This document shows, one piece after another, positions 29,404 through 38,041 of a stretch of 64,000 nucleotides of DNA (its first letter is position 1; each line of letters opens with the position of its first letter). The DNA is from Clavibacter sp. A6099 (lineage in GTDB: Bacteria > Actinomycetota > Actinomycetes > Actinomycetales > Microbacteriaceae), in assembly GCF_021919125.1 (NCBI RefSeq), contig NZ_CP083439.1, positions 2,418,001 through 2,482,000 of the forward strand, read 5' to 3'. The notes beneath the pieces were generated by a model. The model ran no database searches. It saw nothing but the letters and a program-made list of their open reading frames with translations, and had not been told where the DNA came from. The position numbers were made by a program, and so were the translations under genes.

Positions 29404-30894
29404 ATGACCGATGCAGCGCACGCTTCGCGAGACGCCCTTCCCATGTGGATGACGCCGCAACGGGTCACATCGGCCGAGAAAAACGAAGCGGCCTTGTCCT
29501 GGCATGACGAATCAGATCCTCGTTTTCAAGTCTCGATACCGAAGCTCAGGGAGCTACTCGAAAGCGGCTACGTCGCCACTCCCCGGTACTACTTCAAAGT
29601 CGTCGGCGACGCCCTGGGTGACACAGGATTCAACGCGTGGTGCCGCAAACTCGGTCGTGATCTGCACGAGCTTGTCGCACAACACGTCGACGACACCATA
29701 GCTGCTGAGCTTGAACCGCTGAGCAGGGACATCGGCAATGTCATGTCATGGACCCAAGGATTCGAATCTATTTTTCCGTATCTCGACGCCATCGAGCGCC
29801 GCACAGACATCGACGTCACGACGTTGACGGTCGTTGGTCGACCCGGACGCCCCCTGCTCGACGCCGCCAGAGGCCTCGCGCTCGAGGCTGAGCCGAGTGG
29901 AACCCACAGCGCGCTGAGGCGGGAAGGAAATGTCGACCGAGTTCACCGGCTGCTCCAGCAGGAAAAGAACGTGGTCGTCGAGGGCGTCGCCGGATCCGGC
30001 AAGTCACATCTGCTTGGAGGATTGACCTCGCTTTACAGTCACGTCGAGGTGGTCGTGTTTCATCCGTCCACCAGCTATGAGGAATTCGTCTCCGGTCTGC
30101 GCCCCACACAGAAGGGTGCATTCGAAGGAGTAGCCGGCACCTTTGTACAGGCATGCGAACGTGCTGCTCAAGACCCGGAAACACAACACCTCTTATTCAT
30201 CGACGAGATAAACCGCGCAAACACGTCCAAGGTCTTCGGCGACCTTTTGCTCCCAATCGAGAAGAGCAAGAGAGCCGACGTGCATCGACTAGATGGGCGA
30301 GCGCTCTTCGTGAACGCACCCGACGACACCACCAGCGTGACACTGCAGACACCTATAGGCCGAGACGGCTGCAATCGCTTGGTGGTTCCCGACAATCTCC
30401 ACGTCCTCGGCACCATGAACTCCACGGATCGCTCGGTAGGAACGATCGACCTCGCTCTCAGGCGTCGATTCACGTGGTTCTCTATGGAGCCACTGACTGC
30501 TGAAGCCCTTCTGCAGGACACCGACTTTCAGTCGAAGAAAGACGGCGAGAGTGCGGCTGCGCAGGAAGACTGGGATCAGGTGGTGGAGTGGTTTGGAGAG
30601 ACGAACGAGACCTTGCTCACGCAAATCGGACCTGATGCACGGCTGGGACACGCATATGTGTTCGGCGCGTCATCTCCCTTGGCGGCGGCACGCAGTCTCG
30701 TGACACAGCTGGCCGAGATCGCGTTCACATTTAATCTGGCTCCCGAGACGCTCGACGAGATGCCCGCCGTCGAACTTCGCGGCGAGGCCCTCAGCCTGAA
30801 CGCGACCTATCGGGGCCAGGGGCTCGGTCGCAGGCCGTCAGTAGTCATCCAGCGGCTCTCGCCGACGGAAGTCATACCGGGCAGCTCAGCGTGA
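29404..30894 (+). CDS. mcrB: McrB-like AAA+ GTPase of a type IV restriction system
   Basis: About 496 residues. The motor domain (about 180-490) has Walker A G-V-A-G-S-G-K-S (194-201), Walker B with the McrB hallmark L-L-F-I-D-E-I-N-R-A-N (263-273), M-N-S-T-D-R-S (338-344) in the place of the McrB N-T-A-D GTP-selectivity motif, and A-L-R-R-R-F (351-356). The N-terminal ~180 residues, where McrB proteins carry a reader of modified DNA, match no family I recognise. ATG 29404 is chosen because AAAGGA lies 6 nt before it; a TTG at 29281 would run through the palindromes. Less GC-rich codons than the neighbours suggest transfer. It forms a two-gene operon with mcrC. Confidence 0.88.
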   Translation: MTDAAHASRDALPMWMTPQRVTSAEKNEAALSWHDESDPRFQVSIPKLRELLESGYVATPRYYFKVVGDALGDTGFNAWCRKLGRDLHELVAQHVDDTIAAELEPLSRDIGNVMSWTQGFESIFPYLDAIERRTDIDVTTLTVVGRPGRPLLDAARGLALEAEPSGTHSALRREGNVDRVHRLLQQEKNVVVEGVAGSGKSHLLGGLTSLYSHVEVVVFHPSTSYEEFVSGLRPTQKGAFEGVAGTFVQACERAAQDPETQHLLFIDEINRANTSKVFGDLLLPIEKSKRADVHRLDGRALFVNAPDDTTSVTLQTPIGRDGCNRLVVPDNLHVLGTMNSTDRSVGTIDLALRRRFTWFSMEPLTAEALLQDTDFQSKKDGESAAAQEDWDQVVEWFGETNETLLTQIGPDARLGHAYVFGASSPLAAARSLVTQLAEIAFTFNLAPETLDEMPAVELRGEALSLNATYRGQGLGRRPSVVIQRLSPTEVIPGSSA

Positions 30895-32408
30895 TGAACA
30901 AATCTGAAGACTCCGACCTGTTGTGGCTGCGGGCAAGCCGCAGAGGAGACGGTGTGGGCTTGACTGCCCTTTTTGACACGTCGACGAAAACAAAGCTGAT
31001 AGTGCATGTCCTCCCGAAGCTCTGGCGTCCTTCGCGTGAACCGAGTGCGGTGGTGACACCGGACTCAAGCGCCACGCTACATGTTTACGAGGGTGACTTC
31101 GTCGGCTTCGGTTCCCGATGGCTAAGCCTCGCGGACAGACGGCTGGCTCCCGCCACTTGGTCTTCTTCGACGGCCGCGCAAGACGCGCAGAATAACGAGG
31201 CCCAGACCGTCGGCGACCCTCTATGGTCTCGCGAAATACCACTGAGACGGGTGCCACGTTCCCTCGGCGGCGATCCCGGTAAGTATGTCGAGAGCATGTG
31301 GAGATTATTGCTCGGTACCGGACAGGAGCCTGCACTTACGAAGGGAACGGTTCTCCCCTCCACAGCAGGAGTCCGGGTGCTGAACGAGATCCCGCAACTC
31401 GAAGCCCTGGTCAAGGCTACGTTCATCGCCGCTTCCTCTGAAGCTATTCCGAGAAGACGTCCGGTGTATCAATCGACCACGCAGCGAACCGATTCTGTCC
31501 GGGGACGCCTCGTCGTGAACGACCTCTTCATTCGTGACCTGCGTGGGGAGGCAGCGATCAGCTGCGAGTTCGACGAACTCACGGGGGACCATCACTACTG
31601 GCAGGTCGTGCGGGCAGCCCTAGTGGCCTGCATCAGCTCACCCGGCCAGGCTGAGCTGGTGATGGACAACCTCGCACGACTGCACGATGTCGGCACTCCG
31701 TCACTGGGGCAGGCTCTGCGGTACGCGACGAGTCTCAATCAGACCACGCGCGACCCCGCGCTCCTCAACCTACTCAGCCTCGCTGTCTTCGTACTCTCGC
31801 GCGATTTTCCGCTTGCGAGCGAGACATCGGAAATTCCTGGTGTGCTGGCGAACGTGAAGTTTTCGACCAGCTCACTATGGGAGGTGCTCTTGGAACGTGC
31901 ATTCGTCCAGGCGGGTTGCTCGGTGACCCGACACGAGTCCCTCGATGTCGTTTATCGACCCACAGGACGAGGCTGGGTTCGAAGTCCCGCGAAACATCCC
32001 GACCTCTGGGTGACGACTCCCTCGGGCCAGCAATTCCTTGTCGACGCCAAGTACAGCGAGAAGACAGACTTCACAAAGGCCAGCATGAGCGATCAATATC
32101 AGGCGATCGCCTACGCGCAACGAACAGAACTCACCACATTGCTAGTGTTCACTCGGTCCAACCGCAATCCTGAGACTACCGAAACCTCGGCTAGTGAACT
32201 CGTACTGCGGGCGACACCGCCTCCAGGCTTCGACGCTGGAAGGGCAACATCACACGAGCTCTCAGACGGATGGGGCCTAGTCGGTTCTGCTTCATTCGAC
32301 TTCCCCGACCCAAGCCTAATCGGCGACCTCAAAGAGGCATTGGGGGGCCTAAAGAGGTCCGCTGAAAGCGCCGTCGAGCAAGTCGAAGGGGCACGCGCCG
32401 TCAGATGA
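30894..32408 (+). CDS. mcrC: McrC-like PD-(D/E)xK nuclease subunit of a type IV restriction system
   Basis: About 504 residues, longer than E. coli McrC (~350) by roughly 150 N-terminal residues. McrC features in order: V-R-G-R-L near 202, F-D-E-L-T-G-D-H (226-233), L-W-E-V-L-L-E-R-A-F (328-337), and the nuclease core P-D (369-370), L-V-D-A-K-Y (382-387) and Q-Y-Q-A-I-A-Y-A (401-408). McrC binds the McrB ring, stimulates GTP hydrolysis and cuts modified DNA. The ATG at 30894 overlaps the mcrB stop by one base (TGATG); a GTG at 30891 is also possible. The last ~30 residues form a Lys/Glu-rich helix. All catalytic residues are present, so the system looks intact. Confidence 0.88.
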   Translation: MNKSEDSDLLWLRASRRGDGVGLTALFDTSTKTKLIVHVLPKLWRPSREPSAVVTPDSSATLHVYEGDFVGFGSRWLSLADRRLAPATWSSSTAAQDAQNNEAQTVGDPLWSREIPLRRVPRSLGGDPGKYVESMWRLLLGTGQEPALTKGTVLPSTAGVRVLNEIPQLEALVKATFIAASSEAIPRRRPVYQSTTQRTDSVRGRLVVNDLFIRDLRGEAAISCEFDELTGDHHYWQVVRAALVACISSPGQAELVMDNLARLHDVGTPSLGQALRYATSLNQTTRDPALLNLLSLAVFVLSRDFPLASETSEIPGVLANVKFSTSSLWEVLLERAFVQAGCSVTRHESLDVVYRPTGRGWVRSPAKHPDLWVTTPSGQQFLVDAKYSEKTDFTKASMSDQYQAIAYAQRTELTTLLVFTRSNRNPETTETSASELVLRATPPPGFDAGRATSHELSDGWGLVGSASFDFPDPSLIGDLKEALGGLKRSAESAVEQVEGARAVR

Positions 32409-32682
32409 CGCGTATCTGATCACCCGGGTGACGGCGCTCCAAAACGAGAGCCTCTGCTGCCCTATCCCCCGTCAGCAGGTCGAGCAGGGCGCGGCCGTTG
32501 TGCTCGTGAGGCACGGATGCCCGCGTGAATTTGGCCGGGACGAAGGCGTCACGTCCGACGGCTTGAGCGCAACATTGTGCGGCAGGGACGTGTGAGTTGT
32601 TCGCGGGACCAATGCTCGCAGCCCAGGACCAACGGCGCCCTCGATGTTGGTCTGCCGGGTGAAACCGCCACCCCGGGCGCAT
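32401..32682 (-). pseudogene. Possible C-terminal gene remnant after mcrC
   Basis: An open frame of up to 93 codons runs antisense into the last 8 bases of mcrC. Its final ~45 residues (F-V-P-A-K-F ... G-R-A-L-L-D-L-L-T-G-D-R-A-A-E-A-L-V-L-E-R-R-H-P-G-D-Q-I-R-V-I) look protein-like, with balanced composition and a leucine-rich helix, while the N-terminal half is low quality. I could not assign a family. It may be the surviving 3' end of a host gene cut when the island arrived, or chance. The rest of 32409-32709 shows nothing else. Confidence 0.25.
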
Positions 32683-32709
32683 ACCGCGATACTCAAATCT
32701 CCTCTGCCC

Positions 32710-33105
32710 TCAGTCGATCGCCTCAAACACCATCGTCGCCTGGATGCGGTCGCCGCCGCCGAGCCCCTTACTGCCCGACACAGCCGTCGAGATGGTGTGC
32801 AGCCGGTAGCCGCGAGCCGCCTGCGCGTTGATCGCGTTCTCCAGCTCGGTGAGGTTGCCGGATCCGGTGCCCCACACCTTCTCCTTGAGGATGGTCTGAA
32901 GGACCACGTAGCTCTTGCCGCGCTTCCGCGGAGCTGCATCCGACGTCGTCGCGGCTGCTGCTCCGGCGGAGACGGGCGTTGCCGCCGACGCGCCATGTCC
33001 CGGAGGCGGCGGAGGCTGCACCGTCTCCGTCCAGCGCGTGCCGTCCCACCAGCGCATGGTCCCGGAACCGTCGTCGTACCAACCGGCCTGCGTCTCAGCT
33101 GCCAT
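32710..33105 (-). CDS. DUF2510 and DUF4177-like domain protein
   Basis: About 131 residues. The N-terminus A-G-W-Y-D-D-G-S-G-T-M-R-W-W-D-G-T-R-W-T-E is a DUF2510 motif, common near membranes in actinobacteria. A Pro/Ala-rich linker follows. The C-terminal ~55 residues (Y-V-V-L-Q-T-I-L-K-E-K ... L-E-N-A-I-N-A-Q-A-A-R-G-Y-R-L-H-T-I-S-T) resemble DUF4177. Start ATG 33105. The function is unknown. GC content returns to the genome norm here. Confidence 0.7.
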   Translation of the reverse strand: MAAETQAGWYDDGSGTMRWWDGTRWTETVQPPPPPGHGASAATPVSAGAAAATTSDAAPRKRGKSYVVLQTILKEKVWGTGSGNLTELENAINAQAARGYRLHTISTAVSGSKGLGGGDRIQATMVFEAID

Positions 33106-33358
33106 CGTCTCGCCTCTCGTCGTGTGATCCTCCGGCCATCGTGCTCCCTGGGAAGGCGGCGGGCTCGTCCGCGGGCGGTCGGTAGCGCAGCACGGCCGCC
33201 GGCCCACCACGCCCGCCGCCCGAATGTAAAGCCCTTGTGAACACTTCGCGGTCGGGTCGATACCGTGCGTATCGTGCTCAGCACCTCCCGGCCCGACGCG
33301 TCGCCGGCTGACCGGGAGGATCCCCCACCGGAGAACGCCGACCCCCTCGGAGGCATCC

Positions 33359-34765
33359 ATGGCATCCGCGCCCCAGCTGCGCAAGAGCCTCACGCAGAGG
33401 CAGCTCACCATGATCGCGATCGGCGGTGTCATCGGCGCCGGCCTGTTCGTCGGGTCCGGGGTGGTGATCAACGGCGCGGGTCCCGGCGCGTTCCTCACCT
33501 ACGCGATCTCCGGCGTGCTGATCATCCTCGTGATGCGCATGCTCGGCGAGATGGCGACCGCGAACCCGAGCACCGGATCCTTCGCCGACTACGCCCGGCA
33601 CGCCCTCGGCGGCTGGGCCGGCTTCTCGATGGGCTGGCTCTATTGGTACTTCTGGGTCATCGTCGTCGGATTCGAGGCGGTCGCCGGCGCGAAGGCGCTC
33701 ACCTACTGGTTCGACGCGCCGCTCTGGCTCCTCTCCCTCGGCCTCATGGCGCTGATGACCGCCACCAACCTCATCTCGGTCGGCGCGTTCGGCGAGTTCG
33801 AGTACTGGTTCGCGGGGATCAAGGTGGCGGCGATAATCCTGTTCCTCGGCCTCGGCAGCCTCTACGTGCTGGGCATCTGGCCTGGCCGCTCCCTCGACTT
33901 CTCGAACCTCGTCGTGCACGGCGGCTTCTTCCCGAACGGCGTCGGCGCGATCTTCTCCTCGGTCGTCGTGGTGATCTTCTCCATGGTCGGCGCGGAGATC
34001 GCCACCATCGCAGCGGCCGAGTCGAAGGATCCCGCGAAGGCCATCCGGAAGTCCACCAACTCCGTGATCCTCCGCATCTCGCTGTTCTTCGTCGGCTCGC
34101 TCTTCCTGCTCGCCGTGATCCTCCCGTGGGATTCCACGGAGCTCGGCGCCTCCCCGTTCGTGAGCGCATTCGACCGCATGGGCATCCCGTTCGCGGGCGA
34201 CGTGATGAACGCGGTCGTCCTCACCGCCGTGCTCTCGTGCCTGAATTCCGGCCTCTACACGGCGAGCCGCATGCTCTTCGTGCTCGCCGCGCGGCGGGAG
34301 GCACCCGCACGACTGGTCAAGGTGACGGAGCGCGGAGTTCCGCGCGCGGCGATCCTGCTCTCGTCGGTCGTCGGCTTCCTCTGCGTGATCGCGGCGGCCG
34401 TCTCCCCCGACACCGTCTTCCTGTTCCTGCTCAACTCCTCGGGCGCGATCATCCTGTTCGTCTACCTGCTCATCGCGATCTCGCAGATCGTGCTCCGCCG
34501 CCGCAACGGATCCTCGGGTCTCGTCGTGCGGATGTGGCTGTTCCCGGGCCTCTCGATCCTCACCGTCGTGGGGATCGTCGCGGTGCTCGTGCAGATGGCG
34601 CTGGATCCCGAGATCCGCCCGCAGCTCGTGCTGAGCCTCGTGGCGTGGGCGGTCGTGCTCGTGCTGTACGTGGTGACGAAGGCGCGGGGCGGGTCGGTGG
34701 ATCCGGTGGCGGCGGAGCCCGTCGACGCACCGGAGACCGCCGTCCCGGTGGCGCGCGAGGCCTGA
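33359..34765 (+). CDS. GabP/AnsP-like amino-acid permease (AAT family)
   Basis: 468 residues, about 12 membrane segments. The first helix is I-A-I-G-G-V-I-G-A-G-L-F-V-G-S-G, the second holds R-M-L-G-E-M-A-T-A-N-P-S-T-G-S-F, and S-M-V-G-A-E-I-A-T-I-A-A-A-E-S near residue 210 is the AAT-family helix 6. It is a proton-coupled amino acid importer; GABA, Asn and aromatic amino acids are all possible. ATG 33359 follows GGAGG. It stands alone. Confidence 0.87.
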   Translation: MASAPQLRKSLTQRQLTMIAIGGVIGAGLFVGSGVVINGAGPGAFLTYAISGVLIILVMRMLGEMATANPSTGSFADYARHALGGWAGFSMGWLYWYFWVIVVGFEAVAGAKALTYWFDAPLWLLSLGLMALMTATNLISVGAFGEFEYWFAGIKVAAIILFLGLGSLYVLGIWPGRSLDFSNLVVHGGFFPNGVGAIFSSVVVVIFSMVGAEIATIAAAESKDPAKAIRKSTNSVILRISLFFVGSLFLLAVILPWDSTELGASPFVSAFDRMGIPFAGDVMNAVVLTAVLSCLNSGLYTASRMLFVLAARREAPARLVKVTERGVPRAAILLSSVVGFLCVIAAAVSPDTVFLFLLNSSGAIILFVYLLIAISQIVLRRRNGSSGLVVRMWLFPGLSILTVVGIVAVLVQMALDPEIRPQLVLSLVAWAVVLVLYVVTKARGGSVDPVAAEPVDAPETAVPVAREA

Positions 34766-34809
34766 TCCCTCCCGCCGGGGTCGGCGGGCACGCTGGTTAG
34801 GCTGGCCGC

Positions 34810-35502
34810 ATGGCGACAGTGATCCTCGTGCGGCACGGACGAACGACAGCGAACGCGACCGGGATCCTGGCGGGGCGCACCCCCGGCGTCGACCTCGACG
34901 ACACCGGGCGCGACCAGGCGGACCGCGCCGGCGACCGGCTCGCGGCGGTGCCGCTGGCGGCCGTGGTGTCCAGCCCGCTGCAGCGCTGCTGGGAGACGGC
35001 GCAGCGGATCCTCGAGCGGCAGTCGGGGAAGCCCGCCCAGCCCGTCGACCCCGACCTCACCGAGTGCGACTACGGCGACTGGCAGGGCCGCGCCCTCGCC
35101 GACCTCGCCAAGGAGGACCTCTGGTCGCGCGTGCAGTCGCACCCGTCCGCCGTCGTCTTCCCCGGCGGCGAGTCCATGGCCGGGATGCAGGCGCGCGCGG
35201 TCGCCGCGATCCGCCGCCACGACGCCGCCATCGAGGCCGAGCACGGGCCGGCCGCCGTGTGGGTCGCGGTCAGCCACGGCGACGTCATCAAGTCGATCCT
35301 CGCCGACGCCCTCGGCACGCACCTCGACCTGTTCCAGCGCATCGACGTGGGCCCCGCGTCGATCTCCATCGTGCGCTACGGCGCCGGCCGGCCGACCGTG
35401 CACGCGACGAACACCGACGCGGGCGACCTCTCGTGGCTGGCTGCGAGCGTCGGATCCGGTGACGCTCCCGTGGGCGGCGGCGCCGGGCACGCGACGCCGT
35501 GA
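34810..35502 (+). CDS. Histidine phosphatase family protein (MSMEG_4193 type)
   Basis: 230 residues. The phosphohistidine motif is L-V-R-H-G-R-T-T-A-N (residues 6-15), S-S-P-L-Q-R-C-W-E-T near 57, and the second catalytic His is in A-V-S-H-G-D-V near 157. This subfamily is regularly found beside DUF3090 and SCO1664-type genes, as here. The substrate is unknown. The ATG at 34810 has TAGGCT exactly 12 nt upstream (leaderless). A short Gly-rich tail ends the protein. Confidence 0.87.
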   Translation: MATVILVRHGRTTANATGILAGRTPGVDLDDTGRDQADRAGDRLAAVPLAAVVSSPLQRCWETAQRILERQSGKPAQPVDPDLTECDYGDWQGRALADLAKEDLWSRVQSHPSAVVFPGGESMAGMQARAVAAIRRHDAAIEAEHGPAAVWVAVSHGDVIKSILADALGTHLDLFQRIDVGPASISIVRYGAGRPTVHATNTDAGDLSWLAASVGSGDAPVGGGAGHATP

Positions 35503-35525
35503 TCCACCGCGCATAGAGTGGACGC

Positions 35526-36086
35526 ATGCCCACACGAGCCCTCGAATTCGACTGGCCGGACCGGGCCGTGGTCGGCACCATCGGCCTCCCGGGCGCGCGC
35601 ACGTTCTACTTCCAGGTGCGATCCGGCCCGCAGCTGGTGACCATCGCCCTCGAGAAGCAGCAGTCCGCGCTGCTCGCCGAGAAGATCGACGAGATCCTCG
35701 ACCAGCTCGTCACCGTCGAGGGCAACCCGTTCAGCATCCCCGAGAGCACGCCCCCGGAGCTGGTGGACAACGACCCGCTCGAGGATGTCGACGAGCGCTG
35801 GCGCACCGGTGCGATGGGCCTCGGCTGGGATCCGTCGATGGCCCAGGTGGTCATCGAGGCGTACCCGCTCGCGGAGGACGACGACAGCGACGACTTCGAC
35901 CTGCCGGGCGTCGACGACGACGAGGCGGACGACACCGAGATGCTCGTGGTGCGGATGCCCGTGGGCGCGGCCCGCGCGTTCGCGAAGCGCACCCACGAGA
36001 TCGTGGGCGCCGGCCGCCCCATCTGCGAGCTGTGCGGCTACCCCATCGACCCCGACGGGCACATCCACACCTTCCCCGACGAATGA
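35526..36086 (+). CDS. DUF3090 family protein
   Basis: 186 residues. It contains F-Y-F-Q-V-R-S-G-P-Q-L-V-T-I-A-L-E-K-Q-Q near residue 30-50, W-R-T-G-A-M-G-L-G-W-D near 95, an acidic Asp/Glu stretch (about 116-140), and a C-terminal C-E-L-C-G-Y-P-I-D-P-D-G-H-I-H-T-F-P probable metal knuckle. No activity is known. ATG 35526 has TAGAGT 12 nt upstream; its stop overlaps the next gene (ATGA). Confidence 0.87.
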   Translation: MPTRALEFDWPDRAVVGTIGLPGARTFYFQVRSGPQLVTIALEKQQSALLAEKIDEILDQLVTVEGNPFSIPESTPPELVDNDPLEDVDERWRTGAMGLGWDPSMAQVVIEAYPLAEDDDSDDFDLPGVDDDEADDTEMLVVRMPVGAARAFAKRTHEIVGAGRPICELCGYPIDPDGHIHTFPDE

Positions 36087-36853
36087 TGTCGGAGACGGAC
36101 CCGCTGGACGGCGAGCTGATCGTCACCGGCCGCATCCGCACCGCGTCGAACGCGACCTTCCTCGGGACGATCGGCGACGTCGCCGTCGTCTACAAGCCCA
36201 TCCGCGGCGAGAACCCGCTCTGGGACTTCCCCGACGCGGTGCTCGCGCATCGCGAGGTCGCCGCGTACCTGGTCTCCGAGGCGCTCGGCTGGGGCGTCGT
36301 CCCTCGCACGTGGCTCCGCGACGGCCCCGCGGGCGAGGGCATGGTGCAGCTCTGGCAGGACGAGGATCCCGACCAGGACGCCGTAGACCTGGTCCCCGCG
36401 GCCGAGATCCCGGAGACGGGCTACCGGACGGTCCTCGGCGGCGAGGACGAGGAGGGCAACACCGTCGCCCTCATCCACGAGGACACTCCCGCGCTGCGCC
36501 GCATGGCCGTCTTCGACGTCATCGTCAACAACGCTGACCGCAAGGGCTTCCACGTGCTCGCCATGCCCGACGGCCACCGCTTCGGCGTCGACCACGGGCT
36601 CACGTTCCACCAGGAGCACAAGCTGCGGACGGTGCTGTGGGGGTGGGTCGGGGAGGCGCTGACCGCGGAGGAGCTCGAGGGTGTGGATCGGGTGCTCGCG
36701 GGGCTCGATGGGGAGCTGGGGCGGGAGTTGGCGGGGTTGCTGACGGCGGCGGAGGTCTCGGCGTTGCGCGCTCGGTGCGCGCGGTTGCGCTTAGAGGCGC
36801 GATTCCCGGCGCCTGCGGGGCAGCAGTCCGCGGTGCCGTGGCCGCTCTTCTAG
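36083..36853 (+). CDS. SCO1664 family kinase-like protein
   Basis: 256 residues, related to PI3/4-kinase-like folds: V-A-V-V-Y-K-P-I-R-G-E with a putative ATP-binding Lys near 32, then V-F-D-V-I-V-N-N-A-D-R-K and F-G-V-D-H-G-L-T-F near 145-175, resembling the catalytic and metal-binding loops. The activity has not been established to my knowledge. It is the third member of the conserved phosphatase/DUF3090/SCO1664 set. Two start codons are adjacent (36083 or 36086). The C-terminal ~60 residues switch to lower-complexity, G/T-rich DNA, just ahead of the AT-richer patch. Confidence 0.85.
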   Translation: MMSETDPLDGELIVTGRIRTASNATFLGTIGDVAVVYKPIRGENPLWDFPDAVLAHREVAAYLVSEALGWGVVPRTWLRDGPAGEGMVQLWQDEDPDQDAVDLVPAAEIPETGYRTVLGGEDEEGNTVALIHEDTPALRRMAVFDVIVNNADRKGFHVLAMPDGHRFGVDHGLTFHQEHKLRTVLWGWVGEALTAEELEGVDRVLAGLDGELGRELAGLLTAAEVSALRARCARLRLEARFPAPAGQQSAVPWPLF

Positions 36854-37039
36854 CTCCCCGGGAAGATCAGGCTGCACCGACGGTGCGGCGCACCGACCTT
36901 AGTTGCGAAACAAGCACCCCACTACGCGGCCCGAGCAGCGCGACTAGAGCCGAATTTGAAAAGCCAGCTCAGCCTGACGACCGCGCCTAGCGATGCGGGA
37001 CGCGTCGGAGGCACGGTTTGCTCATGCAATGATTCGGAC
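36854..37039. other. Left margin of the second AT-richer patch
   Basis: A 6-bp hairpin (CGGTGC 36881-36886 with GCACCG 36890-36895) may end the preceding operon. Base composition becomes AT-richer from about 36900. No gene or repeat was recognised in the rest. Confidence 0.4.
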
Positions 37040-37639
37040 ATGACTATTCCGCTCTGGCTTCAACTCGTGACGCTCGTTGTTCCAGCAACCATCAGTATCT
37101 TCTCGGCGGTTTGGGCCACGCGGGCCGCCCGCCGCGCCCAGCAAGCCGAACACGAGTCAGCACGACTTCGTGCCCTGGAAGACAGAATTGCCCAGAAGAA
37201 ATACGAACTTTATCAGCCGTTCCTACAAGTTCTAGGTGACACCCTCACGCCAGCTCGGACAAAAGAGGCCTTATTGCGCGTAGAGGACGTGATGGCGGAC
37301 TTCCAGACCTTTGTGACGATTTGGGGTTCCGACGACGTGGTGGACAAGTTCTTCCGCTACCGAACCGCAGCGCCTACGTCTCCGCCTACAGCCGTCATCA
37401 TGAGACTGATGGCCGACTTCCTTTTGGCGGTCCGCCGCGACATTGCATGGCCGGACACAAGCATCACCGGCCTGCACGTGATCGGTATGCGCATTAACGA
37501 TCTTGCGGAACACCCCGAAATGTCGGCCGCGTTGTCAGTACCGATCAAATCGCTCTTCGAGTCGGAGGGCTGGACTCCCCCGTTTGATATCGACGATTGG
37601 CTCTCGACCGGGACGGACAAGAGGAAACCAAAGTGCTAA
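37040..37639 (+). CDS. Hypothetical membrane-anchored helical protein
   Basis: 199 residues. One N-terminal membrane helix (about residues 5-25) is followed by a charged coiled-coil-like helix (A-R-R-A-Q-Q-A-E-H-E-S-A-R-L-R-A-L-E-D-R-I-A) and an all-helical soluble domain. The family was not recognised. ATG 37040 is preferred to an upstream ATG at 36956 because the membrane helix then starts the protein. Codon use is less GC-biased than in host neighbours. The layout resembles small accessory proteins of mobile or defence loci, which is inference only. Confidence 0.62.
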   Translation: MTIPLWLQLVTLVVPATISIFSAVWATRAARRAQQAEHESARLRALEDRIAQKKYELYQPFLQVLGDTLTPARTKEALLRVEDVMADFQTFVTIWGSDDVVDKFFRYRTAAPTSPPTAVIMRLMADFLLAVRRDIAWPDTSITGLHVIGMRINDLAEHPEMSAALSVPIKSLFESEGWTPPFDIDDWLSTGTDKRKPKC

Positions 37640-37660
37640 TTGCACTGAACGTCTCCGGCG

Positions 37661-37987
37661 TCACCAGCCGCCGGCGCCGCCGTTTAGCCACGAGCCGGGA
37701 CGATACTTCACGGCGTAGCGACCTCCCCCGAGCGGCGAAATCTCGACCTCAATGCAGTGCTCACCTCGGATATTTGCCATGTAAAACGGCTGGTCATACT
37801 CGTACTCCCACGTGTCCGGCCCCCCGCTAATCCCCGGACCCATCGCTGTGGCGTACTCATCGTTCTCGAGCTTGCCCGTGAAGTACTGCCGCCCACCATC
37901 GAAGCCATCTCGCCGTGGGTTTATCAACCCAAAACCCTTCAGTGGGATCCAGCCATTTCCCTCTGCTACCTGCCACTCGTCAGTCAT
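37661..37987 (-). CDS. Hypothetical protein, 108 residues
   Basis: A small soluble protein rich in aromatic residues and Gly (W-Q-V, G-N-G-W-I-P-L-K-G-F-G-L-I-N, D-T-W-E-Y-E-Y-D-Q-P-F-Y-M), with alternating patterns that suggest beta strands. No signal peptide or membrane segment. It matches no family I recognise. Its stop lies 21 bp from the convergent upstream gene, leaving almost no room for independent terminators. Confidence 0.5.
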   Translation of the reverse strand: MTDEWQVAEGNGWIPLKGFGLINPRRDGFDGGRQYFTGKLENDEYATAMGPGISGGPDTWEYEYDQPFYMANIRGEHCIEVEISPLGGGRYAVKYRPGSWLNGGAGGW

Positions 37988-38041
37988 GACGCTCCTTTGC
38001 GGTCTGTGAGACTTTAATTGCGGAAGTGATCCGTAACGGAC

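Noticed and set aside
29752-29768. GGATTCGAATC, resembling a tRNA T-loop
   Set aside because: It lies in frame inside mcrB and has no acceptor, D or anticodon stems around it.
37597-38017. Plus-strand frames opposite the 37661-37987 gene
   Set aside because: They are shadows in other frames, with poor composition and no ribosome-binding site.
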